A stretch of DNA of 64,000 bases from Lampris incognitus (GCF_029633865.1 NC_079213.1:83920803-83984802), one strand, 5' to 3'; shown: positions 40,975 to 53,583, counted from the stretch's first letter. Program-made: numbers and translations. The notes: generated by a model from the sequence alone, not told the origin.

Positions 40975-42352
40975 GTTCTACTACTACTACTACTTTTGGC
41001 TGCTCCCGTTAGGGGTCGCCACAGCGGATATTCCGTTTCCATCTCTTCCTGTCTTCCGCATCCTCCTCTGTCACACCAGCTACCTGCATGTCCTCTCTCA
41101 TCACATCCATAAACCTCCTCTTCGGCCTTCCTCTTTTCCCCTTTCTTGGCCGCTCCATATTCAGCATCCTTCTCCCAATATACCCAGCATCTCTCCTCCA
41201 CACATGTCCAAGCTATCTCAGTCTTGCCTCTCTTGCTTTGTCTCCAAACTGTCCAACCTGAGCTGTACCTCTAATATACTCGTATCTAATCCTCTCCTTC
41301 TTCATCACTCCCAATGAAAATCTTAGCATCTTCAACTCTGCCACCTCCAGCTCCGCCTCCTGTCTTTTCATCAGTGCCACTGTCTCCAAACCATATAACA
41401 TAGCTGGTCTCAAAACCATCTTGTAAACCTTCCTTTTAAGTCTTGCTGGTACCCTTCTGTCACAAATCACTCCTGACACTCTTCTCCACCCACTCCACCC
41501 TGCCTGCACTCTCTTTCACCTCTCTTCTGCACTCCCTGTTACTTTGGACAGTTGGCCCCAAGTATTTAAACTCATATGCCTTCGTCACCTCCACTCCTTG
41601 CGGTCACCATTCGGCTGTCCTCCCTCTTATTCATGCATATGTATTCGGTCTTGCTCCTACTGACTTCCATTCTTCTTCTCTCCAGTGCATACCTCCACCT
41701 TTCCAGGATCTCCTCAACCTGCACCCTCCTCTCGCTACAGATCATAATGTCATCCGCAAACATCATAGTCCATGGAGACTCCTGCCTGATCTTGTCCGTC
41801 AACCTGTTCATCGCCATTGTAAAGAAGAAAGGGCTCAGAGCCAATCCTTGATGTGATCCCACCTCCACCTTGAACCCATCTGTCTTTCCAACTGCACACC
41901 TCACCATTGTCACATTTCCCTCATACATATCCTGCACAACTCCTACATACTTCTCTGCAACTCCCGACTTCCTCATACAATACAACACCTCTTCTCTCGG
42001 CACCCTGTCGTATGCTTTCTCTAAATCCACAAAGACACAATGTAACGCCCTCTGACCTTCTCTATACTTCTCAATCAACATTGTCAAAGCAAACATCACA
42101 TCTGTGGTGCTCTTTCGTGGCACGAAACCATACTGCTGCTCGCTGATCGTCACCTCTCCTCTTAACCTAGCTTCTATTACTCTTTCCCAAATCTTCATGC
42201 TGTGACTGATCAACTTTATACCTCTGTAGTTGCTACAGTTCTGCACATCGCCCTTGTTCTTGAAAATTGGTACCTGTATGCTTCTTCTCCACTCCTCAGG
42301 CATCCTCTCACTTTCGAAGATTGTGTTAAACAATTTAGTTAAAAACTCCATT
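40975..42352 (-). pseudogene. RTE-like LINE, 3' half, minus strand
   Basis: Minus-strand frame 41572-42372 gives RT from EWRRSIQVPIFKNK through [15 protein letters not shown] to the catalytic MFADDIMICSE box. Frames 41213-41509 and 40917-41203 give the C-terminal part (MVLRPAMLYGLETVALMKRQ; GKRGRPKRRFMDVMREDMQ). The element ends with a (TAG)n-type tail (plus strand CTACTACTACTAC at 40979-40991), the usual 3' end for such LINEs, and is truncated at 42,352. Frameshifts separate the pieces. It copied itself by target-primed reverse transcription; it is now dead. Confidence 0.88.
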
Positions 42353-42660
42353 GCCGGGTGTTCAGGTGGCATGGCTGTCTATTCTGTTGCCTACCAACAC
42401 AGGGCTCACTGGTTCGAATCCCCGTGTTACCCTCGGCTTGGTCGGGCGTCCCTACAGACACAATTGGCCCTGTCTGCGGATGGGAAGCCGGATGTGGGTA
42501 TATGTCCTGGTTGCTGCATTAGCGCCTCCTCTGCTCGGTCAGGACGCCTGTTCGGGGTGGCGGGGACTGGGGGGGAATAGCGTGATCCTCCCACGCGCTA
42601 CGTCCCCCTGGCGGAGCTTGTGTGTATAGAGTGTACTTTTGAAAATTCACTGAGAAAAAA
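42353..42660 (+). mobile_element. tRNA-derived SINE
   Basis: Begins with a tRNA-like head: an A-box-like GGCATGGCTGT and a perfect B box (GGTTCGAATCC near 42,412), the RNA polymerase III promoter. A GC-rich body follows and it ends in an A run near 42,650. It lies right where the neighbouring LINE is truncated. It cannot move without LINE enzymes. Confidence 0.8.
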
Positions 42661-42879
42661 AAAAGGTTGATCGTGGAAACAATAGGAAGATACGGGTTGA
42701 AGATGTGACTTAATATGTCAACGTGTTGTTATTTATAATTTTTCCAAAGTTGGAAGTTTTTCTTCCGTAAAAGTGAAGTCACGGATGGCTCACAACAATT
42801 GACTTTTATTACAGGCGATTCCAAATCAGCTGATACAGTCAGCCCCCCCCCCTTTATTACCTAACCTCGACCCTGCTGG

Positions 42880-43274
42880 CTGCTGTATCATTGATCCCCC
42901 AGCCCTCCTCTCTGGTCACGTGGGAGCCGGCGGTGACCCTCCGCTCACTCCCGCTGCTCACGGCTCAGTCAGTCTGCTCACAGTCGCTCCGCGGCGCGCG
43001 TCGGAGTCCGACAGGGAACACGCGTTTGGATCGATTTTTTCTTCTTCTCTTTCTTTTCCTTTTTTTTCTTTTTATCGACATGATGTTTTTGGAAAATTGC
43101 GACTGTCTATTGCGAAACAGCTGCTGAAACGACCTTTGGTTAACGGCTATTTTTGGTTGCCGTCACTCGCAAGATGCCAGGGAACCAGCCTGTGTAATTA
43201 CATTACGGGGCGAGTGAGCAGGTCCGCACCGGCATCACTTCCCAACTCCTGTTTTGGGTTCGAGTCGCCACAGA
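42880..43274 (+). promoter_or_regulatory. mast3: Likely distal promoter and 5' UTR of mast3
   Basis: GC- and CpG-richer than the DNA on either side, especially 42,910-43,020 (GCTCCGCGGCGCGCGTCGG). It lies just before the first coding exon. No TATA box is evident, as usual for CpG promoters. The transcription start is not determined. Confidence 0.5.
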
Positions 43275-43321
43275 ATGAAGTCCAGAAGAGATAAGCTCAA
43301 GATCCCCTCTCTTACCCTGGA
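43275..43321 (+). CDS. mast3: mast3 first coding exon, distal (exon 1a)
   Basis: ATG at 43275 opens a basic N-terminus (MKSRRDKLKIPSLTL); the exon ends with GA before GTAAGTC, a strong donor site. Two bases are left over, so the next exon must supply one base, and the exon at 45988 does. MAST kinases are cytoplasmic serine/threonine kinases that bind microtubules and PDZ partners; this segment is ahead of their conserved region. The first-exon call rests on the in-phase join to the next two exons and on nearby CpG-rich DNA. Confidence 0.75.
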
Positions 43322-44682
43322 GTAAGTCATGATTGAACGTGTTATATTCTGTGTGGGGATAGCATCTAAGTTAAACAGGATAGACCGTGCCCTTTAATTG
43401 TTTACGAGCATGTTCATTAATATAGCTGCCATGTGCTGCAGGCTTCGTCAACACGCACACCTTTTGACCTCATATATATAAGCCTGGTGAAGGTCTGCCT
43501 ATTACCATATCATAAGATGCCAGGAGGCACGATATTTGATAGCACTAGCACATGATGATTAAGAGAATAATGAAATCATACAAACATATGCTCTAAAGTG
43601 TTTCTGACAGGCTGTTAACGACGAACAGGGGCTTTGTAGATGCTTGACCAATACAAACATTATTTCGGTATGATTATGACCTTCAGTGAAATGACAATAC
43701 TTTAGAAGGGGAAATGGCCTTATGTATGGCCTCTGGGTTTACAGGTGTCAGTATTTCTCACAGCCCTGGATAGATAATCATGGACAGCACTGAGGTCACG
43801 ATGACCACTTTCCTGATATTCAGAATATAGATCTGTATACCGTTTTCTGATATTGAACCTAAGCAACGGTTATAAAACGTATCCCTGACCTTTCCTTTAA
43901 AGAATTCAGAGTCCAGTGTTATTTAACCTGTTTAAAACACGGCACCTAAAACTGATTTTTGCCGTCATTATTCTTATTATCCAACACCACCTCAGTGCCT
44001 ATTTAGTTGCGCTGAACAACAATGAGTGTTGCCGAATTCTGAGTCAACATGTTTATTGGAAAAAGGTTGGGGGGTTCCAGTGCCCCAAGTAGGGGGTCTT
44101 GATTTAGTTTGTCTAACTGCCTTACATATGTTTAAAAGACAATATTGATGGATCGCTTCATCTTATATTTGGCTTCTTATGATATTTTTTCGTTATATTT
44201 TCATTGTCAGTGTACTATTTGTTCAAACCCTCATACTTATCTAATCATGTGAAATTCTCATGTCTCCTCCTCCTCCTTACAATTCCTGCACAGTCAAATG
44301 CCTTTGTTCTCTCCTTTTATTGAGGGATAGAGGTTGTCGGTTTTATGTGCACATTTGTTGTTTTTTCCCCGTTAATTGCTAAACCATGATTTCTGTCTCC
44401 ACCAAAAGATTTTGCATTGCTGTATGTCCGCCCACTCCCTCCAGAGTAGATCTAGCCAGGAGGCTGCCTGCTGCCCACGAGCTGCTGATCCATCAGGCGT
44501 AGGAGCTGTGTCTTCACAGTCCCATTCTCTGATCCATCTGCTTCCTCTGCGGTGCTTTACCTCATTTTATTGTGAAGTTTAGGTGTTAAGCAGATTCTGA
44601 TACATAAAGAAAGTCTGAGAGTGACTGAACACTAAGGGTCTCAGTCTGTTTATGAGGGAAACTGCTGAAGATCAATCAGAAT

Positions 44683-44745
44683 CAAAATCAGAATACTTTA
44701 TTTATCCCCGAGGGGAAATTGAGTTGGACACATTGGTCCAAACAT
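44683..44745. repeat. Fish interspersed repeat fragment
   Basis: Short block with (AATCAGA)n-like start followed by TTTATTTATCCCCGAGGGGA, a phrase common in fish genomes, here inside mast3 intron 1. No coding content. Confidence 0.5.
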
Positions 44746-45987
44746 GTTCTTACTGCAGCCAATCCCGTGATGTTGTGGTGTTTTTTATCCACTGGGGCAA
44801 TCCCATTGACCGATACAGCAACCATATTGATAGATCTGAACGAACCAGAATCCCAAGTTCGGTTTTTTAAAAAAATATGGTGGGGATAATGTTTCACAGA
44901 AATGCTGGAATATCACAGCACAGTATAATGGTACAGATTATCGAGATGATCAAAAACTTGCAGGGATGGACACTGATGAATCACAGTGAAAGTTATGATT
45001 TTCATACTAAATTGGCACTCTTTGGAAGCAGCATAGGAGCATCAGGTAGAAATCTGAATTGTAAATGATATACATTTGTATTTGCTATGGATCTGAACTG
45101 AAGAGAGGAAAGTACCAGGAGTATGTGTTGAGTATTTATCACACTCAGAATGCAGATCCTCTGTGCAACAAATTGTTCCTCCAACCACCTTCTCTGCATT
45201 ACTATGACAACATATTCTTTAGGGCTTTGCTGACTGCTGTTGTGTTTTGCACTTGAGGAGCCTCTGCAGCACAGAGACAATAGCTAAACTGTGGAGACCA
45301 TGGGGCGGGTCTCACATCTAAGAGGAGAAATCGTGAGAAATTAGCATATGCACCAGGTTAGCATCTTTATCCTTGGCATGGCTCAGCAAGCATAGCTGCA
45401 ATGTGGATGTCTTTCATTGTCATGTGTATTCAAACACAGTTTGAGGACCATGTGTTTAACAAAAACGATACTCCAGAATGTATCGTTGTTTTGCACTCTG
45501 CAAATGGCAATGTAGTTGTGCAGCAAAACTTTTCTTCTATTTGGAGAATAGAATGGACACTGACACCATGTTTTAGATAGAGCCTCTACCTGTAAAAACT
45601 GACATTGGACAATCATTAAACCACAGTTCCGAACAGCTCTTAATTAAACCTCTGGTGGTTGTTGTAACTTTCTGCCTGGTACATTTAGTAAAGGGTGCCA
45701 CTTCATGTGGTGTAAAAAGTCAAGATAGTTAAGAAGCTGTCTGATTGGCAGCCTTCTTTCTGCACAATCCACACAGTCCTTGTTAGTAAACCAGTCCCAG
45801 CGGAGAGACTGTGATGTTAACATGCCAACAGTTGCCGTGTGTCTATCACCACTGACTGCTAATATCAGCCAATCAGAAGGAGGCATCATACTACAGCTTA
45901 CTAACCAAGGCCAACATGCTACCGCCGAGTGCATGCTGAGGTGCTGAGTCAGCACACTGATCCATGTGACCATGTCTTGCCTTGCAG

Positions 45988-46077
45988 TTTGTCACCCACT
46001 TGCCAGAGCCCAACTCTTCTGAGCCCATGCAGTCCCTGCAGTCCCTGCAGCCCCTTACAAACACTACATCCCTGGAG
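45988..46077 (+). CDS. mast3: mast3 coding exon 2
   Basis: Flanked by a TTGCAG acceptor and a GTAAGAG donor, 90 bp. Its first base completes the codon left by exon 1a; the exon then reads as a Ser/Pro/Cys-rich stretch with LLSPCSPCSPCSPL and ends ...LHPW plus AG, needing one base from the next exon (58575). Read in the other open phase it would give FVTHLPEP..., which does not fit either neighbour. The repeated SPC unit is low in complexity and may be a phosphorylation-rich linker. Confidence 0.8.
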
Positions 46078-46080
46078 GTA

Positions 46081-47764
46081 AGAGAGCCAGCTCATACCCG
46101 CACTCACTTCCTCACATTACAAGCGAAACAGGTTGAACATTAGCCACTTTCTCTGGCTGGACAGGATAAACAGCCTTGTTTCTAGCTTCTGTTCTGACAC
46201 CAATCAATGACCAGTCAAAAAGTTCCTAGCAGATTGCCCATTACATGAAGGAGTCTATCACTGAATATCAGCATTTGGATCTGTATTTTTAATTCCCTTT
46301 AGGACATTTTGGTCTGTAGTAGAGTGCATCTAGTGTCCTCCCTTGCAAGAAACAGGGATGAAGAGATTATCATGTCCCCTTGTCTGGGATGTCATATCAG
46401 TATGATAAACCTCAGTTCATGGAGCATCTAGATTGTAAATCTCATGTTCCACTTCAGATGTAGACAGAAAAAACAAAGCAGACCATGGTACCAAGATAGG
46501 ACAGAAGCTTGCCTCTGGCTTAGTGGAGAAAGTTCCTCACATCAATAAATCCTTCTTGGACTATTTATGAAAGCCAGGAGAACACAATGGCAGATGACTT
46601 TATTGACTGGCAACAGTGGCCATTATAATCACATTTCATGTTAGTCTTATTAGCTATGGAACATTTAACACTGTGAAAAACATCCATCCACCTATCATCT
46701 ATACCAGCTTAATCCAATTCAGGGTAGCGGGGCCATGAAAGACAACAAAGTGGCAAATATTGTGATTTATAAAAAAAAAATTTGTCTTTCCACTGGAAGA
46801 CACATAACTTCTTAGTTATCTCTCCCGCAGTCTATGTGGGTTGCTTGGCAACGGGGAATGAGTGCTGTGGATAAAAGCAATACTGCAAACAGAGTCAGCT
46901 GCATCCAGCATGTGCACTGGATGTGTGAGTGCTGCTCACTTGTGGCGCCTCACAAAATAAGGAGTCACAGTCGGTCCTTTTCTAAACAGATAACCTTAAC
47001 CAAATAGATGCCCACCTTCTCAGATCATAAATTGGTGCAGCAGTATGGCAGATGACTACTGTATGCTGTCTCCTAGTACAAAAGTGATCATTGTTTTAAA
47101 CCGAGGGGACAAGTACCCCCATAGATGCTACTGAATATCTTTCAGGTGTAAAATGAAATTGATTTTGTCAATGGCCAGCATTTGTGTTGGTTGGTTGCAG
47201 TGGCAGCGGCAGAGTATTTTTTTGTGTGGCTAAATTACGGTGGGGCTAATCCATACAGTGGCAGGGCTCAAATCAATGTCAGAATTTCAATGTGAATACA
47301 TACACAATAGAATAGCACCCCCTCCCAACAGCTAGAAATACCACGCATTAGGTGACTATGGGTTAGATGATTGCACTCTTTTTTCACATGCAAAATTACA
47401 TCGAGAGCAACAGATGTGGAGTTTAGACAATACTATTCATGATGCTATTTCAACTCATTCATGTTGTCAGGAACACCCGTCCACTGCATGGTGTGTGGCA
47501 GCAGCATTTAAAACAAGATCTGTAGTGCTGAACACCAACTGTAAACAATGTATCTGACAGTTTTCATATTTGGCAGTGTAATTGTTCGTATGAGTGATTA
47601 TAACTTACAATAAATGTCAATGGTGCTAGCTAGCTAATTTATCCGAATGTGTGTCCGTTCTGTTTACGAAAATTATGTCATCACTTTAATAGTGGCATTT
47701 GGCCTGCGCCCATTGATAACACCGCTTGGAGATCCAAAATGAGAGTTTCTCTTCGCATTGCAAC

Positions 47765-47798
<34 letters not shown>

Positions 47799-48309
47799 TG
47801 CAAATTTGTCTGGCGATGCCAGGCTAATGTGGAGGCGCTGGGTTGGCTAATTCTGCTTGTTGATTTTCTTGGTTGTTCCATGGTGGGGCTAACCCTGTCG
47901 CCACCACTGGTTGGTTGTATTCTGACCATTTAATACGCTGTATCTCAGTAATCCACTCTTTCCCTCCCTCCATGTTTTAGGGTAAGTTTTATGTCAAATT
48001 ATAGCCTCTGCAAGAGATTAGGTGGGTGCACAACATCTCTATCAGTGCCACGAGTATTTTCTTTTTGGCATCAAAAAATTCAGCATTTTGGTTGTTAATT
48101 TTCATTGATATCACATATTGGGCAGTTTCAAAGTGCTAAGTTCCATGATTTTAAATTTTAATAATTAAGGTAAGCATTTCCTTAATTTCGAATACTGCCC
48201 CCACACCGATTACAGGTCACCTATATGCAACTGTCCGAATATGCGTGCAAATTGTATTCATACAATAAATATAGAACACTTTGTCTTCCTGGCATTGGAC
48301 TGGCACTAC
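46081..48309. other. mast3 intron 2, proximal part; no other gene
   Basis: Holds a small fragment of the CATCCATCCA...GGGGCC interspersed repeat near 46,682-46,735 and a (TTGA)n microsatellite at 47764-47797. Nothing else was recognised. Confidence 0.5.
47764..47797. repeat. (TTGA)n microsatellite
   Basis: About eight TTGA units in mast3 intron 2. Confidence 0.9.
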
Positions 48310-48640
48310 ATGTCAAGTCAAGTCAGTTTTATTTGTACAGCCCAATATCACAAATTACAAATTTTCCTCGAGGGGCTTTACTTAGACCCTCACATCTGAT
48401 AAGGAACAACTCCCTAAAAAAACAAAAAACAAAAACGCTTTAACAGGGAGAAAAAATAGGAAGAAATCTAAGGGAGAGCATCAGAGGAGGGATCTCTCTC
48501 CCAAGATGGACAACGTGCAATGGATTTTGTGTTTACACAATTTACAGAATACAACATTGAAAGAAGATAACAGATTTATAATGGAATTATAAAATTTATG
48601 AAGAATATGATGAGCAGAATGCCAAGCAGTGTCCAGACAC
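48310..48640. repeat. Fish interspersed repeat with CAAGT head
   Basis: Begins (CAAGT)n then TTTTATTTGTACAGCCCAATATCACAAA-like sequence and GAGGGGCTTTAC, a block widespread in fish. The CAAGT head is the complement of the ACTTG tail at about 52,745-52,760, so both may be ends of one LINE-type family. Confidence 0.55.
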
Positions 48641-48677
48641 TATCAGAACAGCCAGGACCCAAGCCATGCGAATGTTA

Positions 48678-48866
48678 TGTTGGTGAGTGAATCACAGGAG
48701 ACGAACAAACTGTTATTAACTTTATTTAGCAACACATAGCTTCCATCCAACTTTCTGTCCCCACTCTGCTTGTTCTTCTTGTCCTCTTCCAGCAGTCCCC
48801 CTCCACCATCCATCGTCTCACAGTTCCACCCAGTGGCGATGAAATGTAGTATCCACAAACACAACA
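48678..48866 (-). repeat. 3' LTR of gypsy G
   Basis: Plus-strand ends TGTTGGTGAG and AAACACAACA. It shares ACTGTTATTAACTTTATTTA with the other LTR but differs at many positions. Confidence 0.85.
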
Positions 48867-48899
48867 TCTCCCCCATTACTCACGGAAATACTACAATCT

Positions 48900-49575
48900 T
48901 TCCGGTGTGGGAAGATGGCGGCGCGAACTCACGTTTGCAGCAGCTTCACCCAGTACCGACTATGCAGTGTCTTTGTCCATGTCTACGTCTGTGTCTAAGT
49001 TTGTGCCATCATATGAAGTTTGTATTTTGAGCTTCGATTTTTTTCATTTAATGGCTGGGAGAGCTGCCATTGGATCAGCTGTGAGAGCTTGGTCTGCTGT
49101 GTCCTGTGGGCCCAGGGACCATGGCCCTGCTCGGAGCTGTGCCAGAAAGGAAACACTGAGGCGGTCTGGCGGCGGCCTCGCCTGGCGTCGACTGTGCAGT
49201 GATTTTGTCTGCATCTGTGTTTGTGTCGTCATGTGGAGTGCGGGGGAGGTGTGTCAAAGGTGTCTGGCTGGGAGAGCTAGTGGTGGATCAGCTGGGGGAG
49301 CCTGGTCTGCTACATCCTGTGGGCCCAGAGACCACGGCCCTGCTCAGAGCTGTGCCTGAGAGGAAACACCGAGGCAGTCTGGCGGTAGCCTCGCCTGGCG
49401 TCGACTGTACAGTATTTTTGTCTGCGTCTGTATTTCTGTCATCATGTGGAGTGCGGGGGAGGTGTGTCGAGGGAGAGCTGGCATTGGATCGGCTGAGGGA
49501 GCCTGGTCTGCCGCGTCCGGTGGGCCCAAGACCACGGCCCTGCTTGGAGCTACGCCCAAAGAGGAAGCACAGAGG
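48900..49575 (+). mobile_element. LINE 5' region with three monomers, inside gypsy G
   Basis: Begins GGGAAGATGGCGGCGCGAAC near 48,906, a start typical of LINE 5' ends, with a YY1-type motif (AAGATGGC). Three head-to-tail units follow at about 49,055, 49,266 and 49,469 (spacing 211 and 203 bp), each with GGGCCC..GACCA, GCCCTGCTC..GAGCT, CGCCTGGCGTCGACTGT and GTGCGGGGGAGGTGTGTC. The third unit is cut near 49,575, where gypsy G sequence resumes. No LINE coding part is attached, so the copy is 3'-less or the join is secondary. Confidence 0.6.
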
Positions 49576-49579
49576 GTGG

Positions 49580-52500
49580 TCTGACAGGACGCGGAAGTGG
49601 GGCAGCCCAGTCTGTTGCTGCACAGACAAGGGGTCAGTGTACTGTCTCTCTCCCTTTCCCATGTGGAAAGGCTTGTGTACCCAAACTTTATCACCAACTG
49701 TGACCTTGGGAGGTTTCACACCTCTCTTGGCATCCGTGTAGTGTTTACTCTTGGCCTGCTGTAGGACAACTCAGGCCCTGACTTGATCGTATTTCCCTCT
49801 ATCCTTGGGAGGTGGTAGGACATTTAGCTTTGTCCGCATTGGTCTCCCCCTCAGGAGCTGAAACGGGGATTCGCTGCATGAGCTGTGGCACGGTAGCTAT
49901 GAAACATCTCAGTGACTGTAGGCTTCCATGGTTGTTGAGCTGTCTGTACTGCTTGAATACAGTCTTTCAGCACTCTGTTAAACCATTCAACACATCCGTT
50001 AGCTTGAGGGTGGTAGACACCCGTTCTGATGTGCTTGATGCCCGTTTCTTTCTGGAACTCAGTGAAGGCAGAAGAAGTGAACTGTGGCCCATTATCTGTT
50101 GTAATGGCACAGGGGTTTCCTTCATGTGCAAAGATGGAAGCTTAGAGTGTCATTACTGTGGCTGTAGTTGCGGCTGAATTAAAGGCTACTTCTGGCCATT
50201 GGCTTAAATTGTCAGTGAGGGTGATGGCAAATCTGCAGTCATAGGTCCCATGTTCAAATGGACCCACAATTTCATCAGCCACATGCTGAAAAGGCCCCCC
50301 TGGAAACTCAACAGGCTGCAATGGGGCAGGAGGTGTTTTGGCTGTTTTGTCAGATGACTGACAGACTGTGCATGACAACAGAACTGTCTGGACTAAGCCA
50401 TCCATGTGTAGCCACCAGTAATGTTTTCTGAGGCGTTCTTTTGTGCAAACTATGCCCTGGTGTCCGTCAGGTGCCAGATGCACTATCCTCTCTTGAAGGG
50501 ACTTGGGAACCATCAGGCATGTTCCACAGAATATTGGTGGCATCTCAACAGCAAGTTCATGTCGCACTAAGAAATATGGCTGTACATCACTTGGAAGAGA
50601 CTTTTTCACCTTAGGCCAGCCTGAACAAATGAACTGCCGCAGTTGTGTAAGTTCAGGACAGTCCTCACATTCAGCTTTGAAATCCGCAAGTGGGAGTGCA
50701 GTCAGGAGGGGAGAGGTCTCAGCTATCTCTGTGAATAAGTCTTGCTCAGAATCCAGCCATGCTGGAGTTGATCAGGGGAACACGAGAGGCAGTCTGCCGC
50801 AACATTCTGACTACCTGGACGGTACTGCACATCGCACTGAAAAAACATCAGTCTAGCTGACCATTTTGCAACCCACATACCAGCTCTGTTCATTCCTTTG
50901 GTGTTGAGGAGAGTGCTGAGAGCTTGGTGGTTAGTTCTGAGTGTGAATCTGTGTCCCCACACATATGTTCGCCATCGTTCCACTGCCCATACACAGGCCA
51001 GGGCCTCTTTTTTGTAGTGGAGTACTTCCTCTCGGTGGCTGACAGCATACGGGAAGCAAAGGCAACAATGTGCCCAGCATTGTCTGAGTGCCACTGTGTC
51101 AGGATCACTCCCAACCCGTAGTCTGAGGTATCTGTAGTGATGAAGGTTGGTAGCTTGGGGTCATAGATGGCAAGAGCTGGACTTTTCAGTAGCATTGTTT
51201 TAAATTTAGTGAAGCTTTTGTCTGATGCATCGTCTCACTGTAATTCAGCCTGAGTGTTTGTTCTTAGCAGCTGTCACAGTGGCTCCACCATTGCGGCATA
51301 ATTTGGCAGAAACTTGCTGAACCAGGAAGTTAAGCCCAGGAAAGAACATAGTGCTGCCATGTCTTCTGGCACAGGAGCTTCGCTGTGGCAGTCAGATGAT
51401 CTGGGCTCGGGTGCAGACCCTCCTTAGAAATGACATGCCCCAGGAATGGAATGCTTGTCTGACCAAATGAGCTTTTGTCAAAGTTGATCTGAAGGCCGGC
51501 GTCTCTAAAACACCGAAGGACAGCTTGCAGGTGCCTGTCATGAGTTTCTTTTGCATCTCCATAGACTATTATGTCATCCAAGTAGTTTTATACTCCATGT
51601 AGATCTTTCAGGATTGTCTGCATCATTTTCTGGAAAGCAGATGGTGCTGATGCTAGGCCAAAGGGGACTCGTGTGAATCAGAAGACTCCATCATGGGTTA
51701 TGAAAGCAGTTAGATTGCGGCTCTCAGGGTGCAGAGGTTGTTGGTGGTAAGCTAAACTCAGGTCAATCTGGCTGTAGTGTGTAGCACCACCTAGTTCTGC
51801 AAACAAGTCCTCCATATGAGGGAGAGGGTAACAGTCCATGATTACACTCTTATTGGGATCATGAAGGTCAACACACAGCTGCAGCCCTCCTATGCATTTC
51901 CGTACCACAACTAGGGGACTCACCCATTCAGATGCATCCACATGTTCCATGATGCCTGCTTGGAGTAGGTAGTTGAGCTCCGCTGACACCTCCTTAAGTA
52001 TGCTCAGTGGTAGGTGTCTCAACTTTTGATGTACAGGCTGTACTGTGCTGTTTACCTGTACCTTGTGAATGAACCCTTTCACACATCCAAGCTGATGGGA
52101 CAGAGAATAATTGACATTGTACACTGGATTTTTGTCTGATAGCAGGGGGGTGTATTTGCATCCTCCTCCTCAATGTAGTTCACCTTGCCTCCAATGATCC
52201 TGATATTGAGCACTTGAATCAGGTCCAAGCCTAGCAAAGGTGATCCAGCTTTAACAATGTAGAAGGAGGCTGGAACTTTGTCACTTTCACCTGCTATGGC
52301 GGCAGCTGCTGGTAGACAGCCAATAACAGGGAACTCGCGTCTAGCGTAAGTGACTAGTTTGACTTTAGGTTCTCTGAGTGACCAGTTTGCAAAATATTGC
52401 CTGTATATTGTCTCTGGCAGAATAGATACAGAAGCTCCAGTATCTACAATTAGCTCCAGGACGTGAGGATTTCCCTGTGGCGCTTTAATGTTAACAGTGC

Positions 52501-53560
52501 AGGTGATCTTATCGTAAGCTGCTGCCACAAGTATAACATTATCTACACAGAGCACAGCTAGCTCTGGGACTACAACTTCTCTCACTGCTCTTATGTTTTA
52601 TAGTTTAAATTTTATATTCTTCATTTTAGGTCTTCTTTACATATATTTTTATATTCATATGTGTCACTTATTTTATATTGTATTTTAAACTTGTACAACA
52701 CCTTGAGTCAACTGTGGTTGATTTATGTGCTATATAAATAAACTTGACTTGACTTGACTTATAGCTGATTTGCATACCTTGGCGAAATGTCCCTTTTTCC
52801 CGCAGTTATTGCATTTTACTGAAGCAGCTGGACAGTTTTTTTTTTATATCATTAGCCAGGTGTTTGCTGGATCCACATCTGAAGCATTTACGTTGTTGCT
52901 GGTTAGTGTTTGTCTGTTTGTAACGGTCTGGTGCCGGGGACTCGGCTGTGCGTGTTCCTCTTTTCCCTCGAAAATGTGCATGTGTCGCGCCGACAGCCTG
53001 TACTGATGCAGTCGGGACCGCTCTGGCTGAAGCAAGCAGTGTCGCATTTTTAACCGCTGCCTCCACCTGACATGCGATTATCCGAGCTTTGTCCAGTGTG
53101 AGATTTTCCTCCAGTAGCAACTTGTCCTTTACAGCACTGAGATAAGTATTTGAAATTAGCTGTTCTCGTATCATCCCACTCTCCATTTGTCCAAAACCAC
53201 ACGATGCAACTAAGGCTCTCAAGGCTGCCACAAACTGAGGCGCGGTTTCTCATCAGCTCGTTGAACACGTTGCCTGAAGGTGTGCCTACAGGCAACCACA
53301 TTAACTTTTGGGACAAAGTACTTCTCGAGGGCGGCCATGGCCTCCTCATATGTTGTACCTTGTTCCGGCAGAGTGTAAAACAGACGTTGTCCCTCCGCAC
53401 CCAGGCAAAGTAGTAAAACTGCACGTTTCCTTGCTTCTGGACATGCATTTATCACTAGCATGTGATAAATGCATGTGATTGTCGAACATCTTCCGCCACG
53501 TATCAAACAGTAATGGCGGCTCACCAGCATGAGGAAGGAAGGGCGGTGGACTCGGTACTG
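49580..53560 (-). pseudogene. Gypsy G gag-pol remnant
   Basis: On the minus strand from right to left: gag (LLLCLGAEGQRLFYTLPEQG; DEKPRLSL), a knuckle remnant (CFRCGSSKHLAND), protease (ELIVDTGASVSILPE near 52,440), RT N-terminal half (LQLCVDLHDPNKSVIMDCYP) and catalytic MDDIIVYGD (near 51,570), RNase H (TTDTSDYGLGVIL with Thr replacing the usual Ala; RTNHQALSTLL), and integrase (GHQGIVCTKERLRKHYWW..., VADEIVGPF). Each block lies in its own short frame. The structure parallels gypsy D closely, so they are probably related families. Confidence 0.88.
52590..52765 (+). mobile_element. LINE-type 3' tail inserted in gypsy G gag
   Basis: AT-rich sequence ending TGTGCTATATAAATAAACTT and an (ACTTG)n tail, a common 3' end of fish LINEs. 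It separates the gypsy G protease frame from the zinc-knuckle frame. Only the tail is present. Confidence 0.6.
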
Positions 53561-53583
53561 ACGCTCATACTCGTCGCCAATTA

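Noticed and set aside
42353..42430. Possible functional tRNA gene
   Set aside because: A and B boxes are present, but no cloverleaf with an anticodon stem forms, and a SINE body with an A tail follows.
42920..43294. 124-residue frame across the mast3 upstream region
   Set aside because: The frame is low in complexity, differs in phase from the exon at 43275, and matches GC-rich 5' UTR composition better than protein.
45988..46077. Alternative reading of the exon as FVTHLPEPNSSEP
   Set aside because: That phase cannot join exon 1a or exon 58575; the phase used gives continuous coding on both sides.
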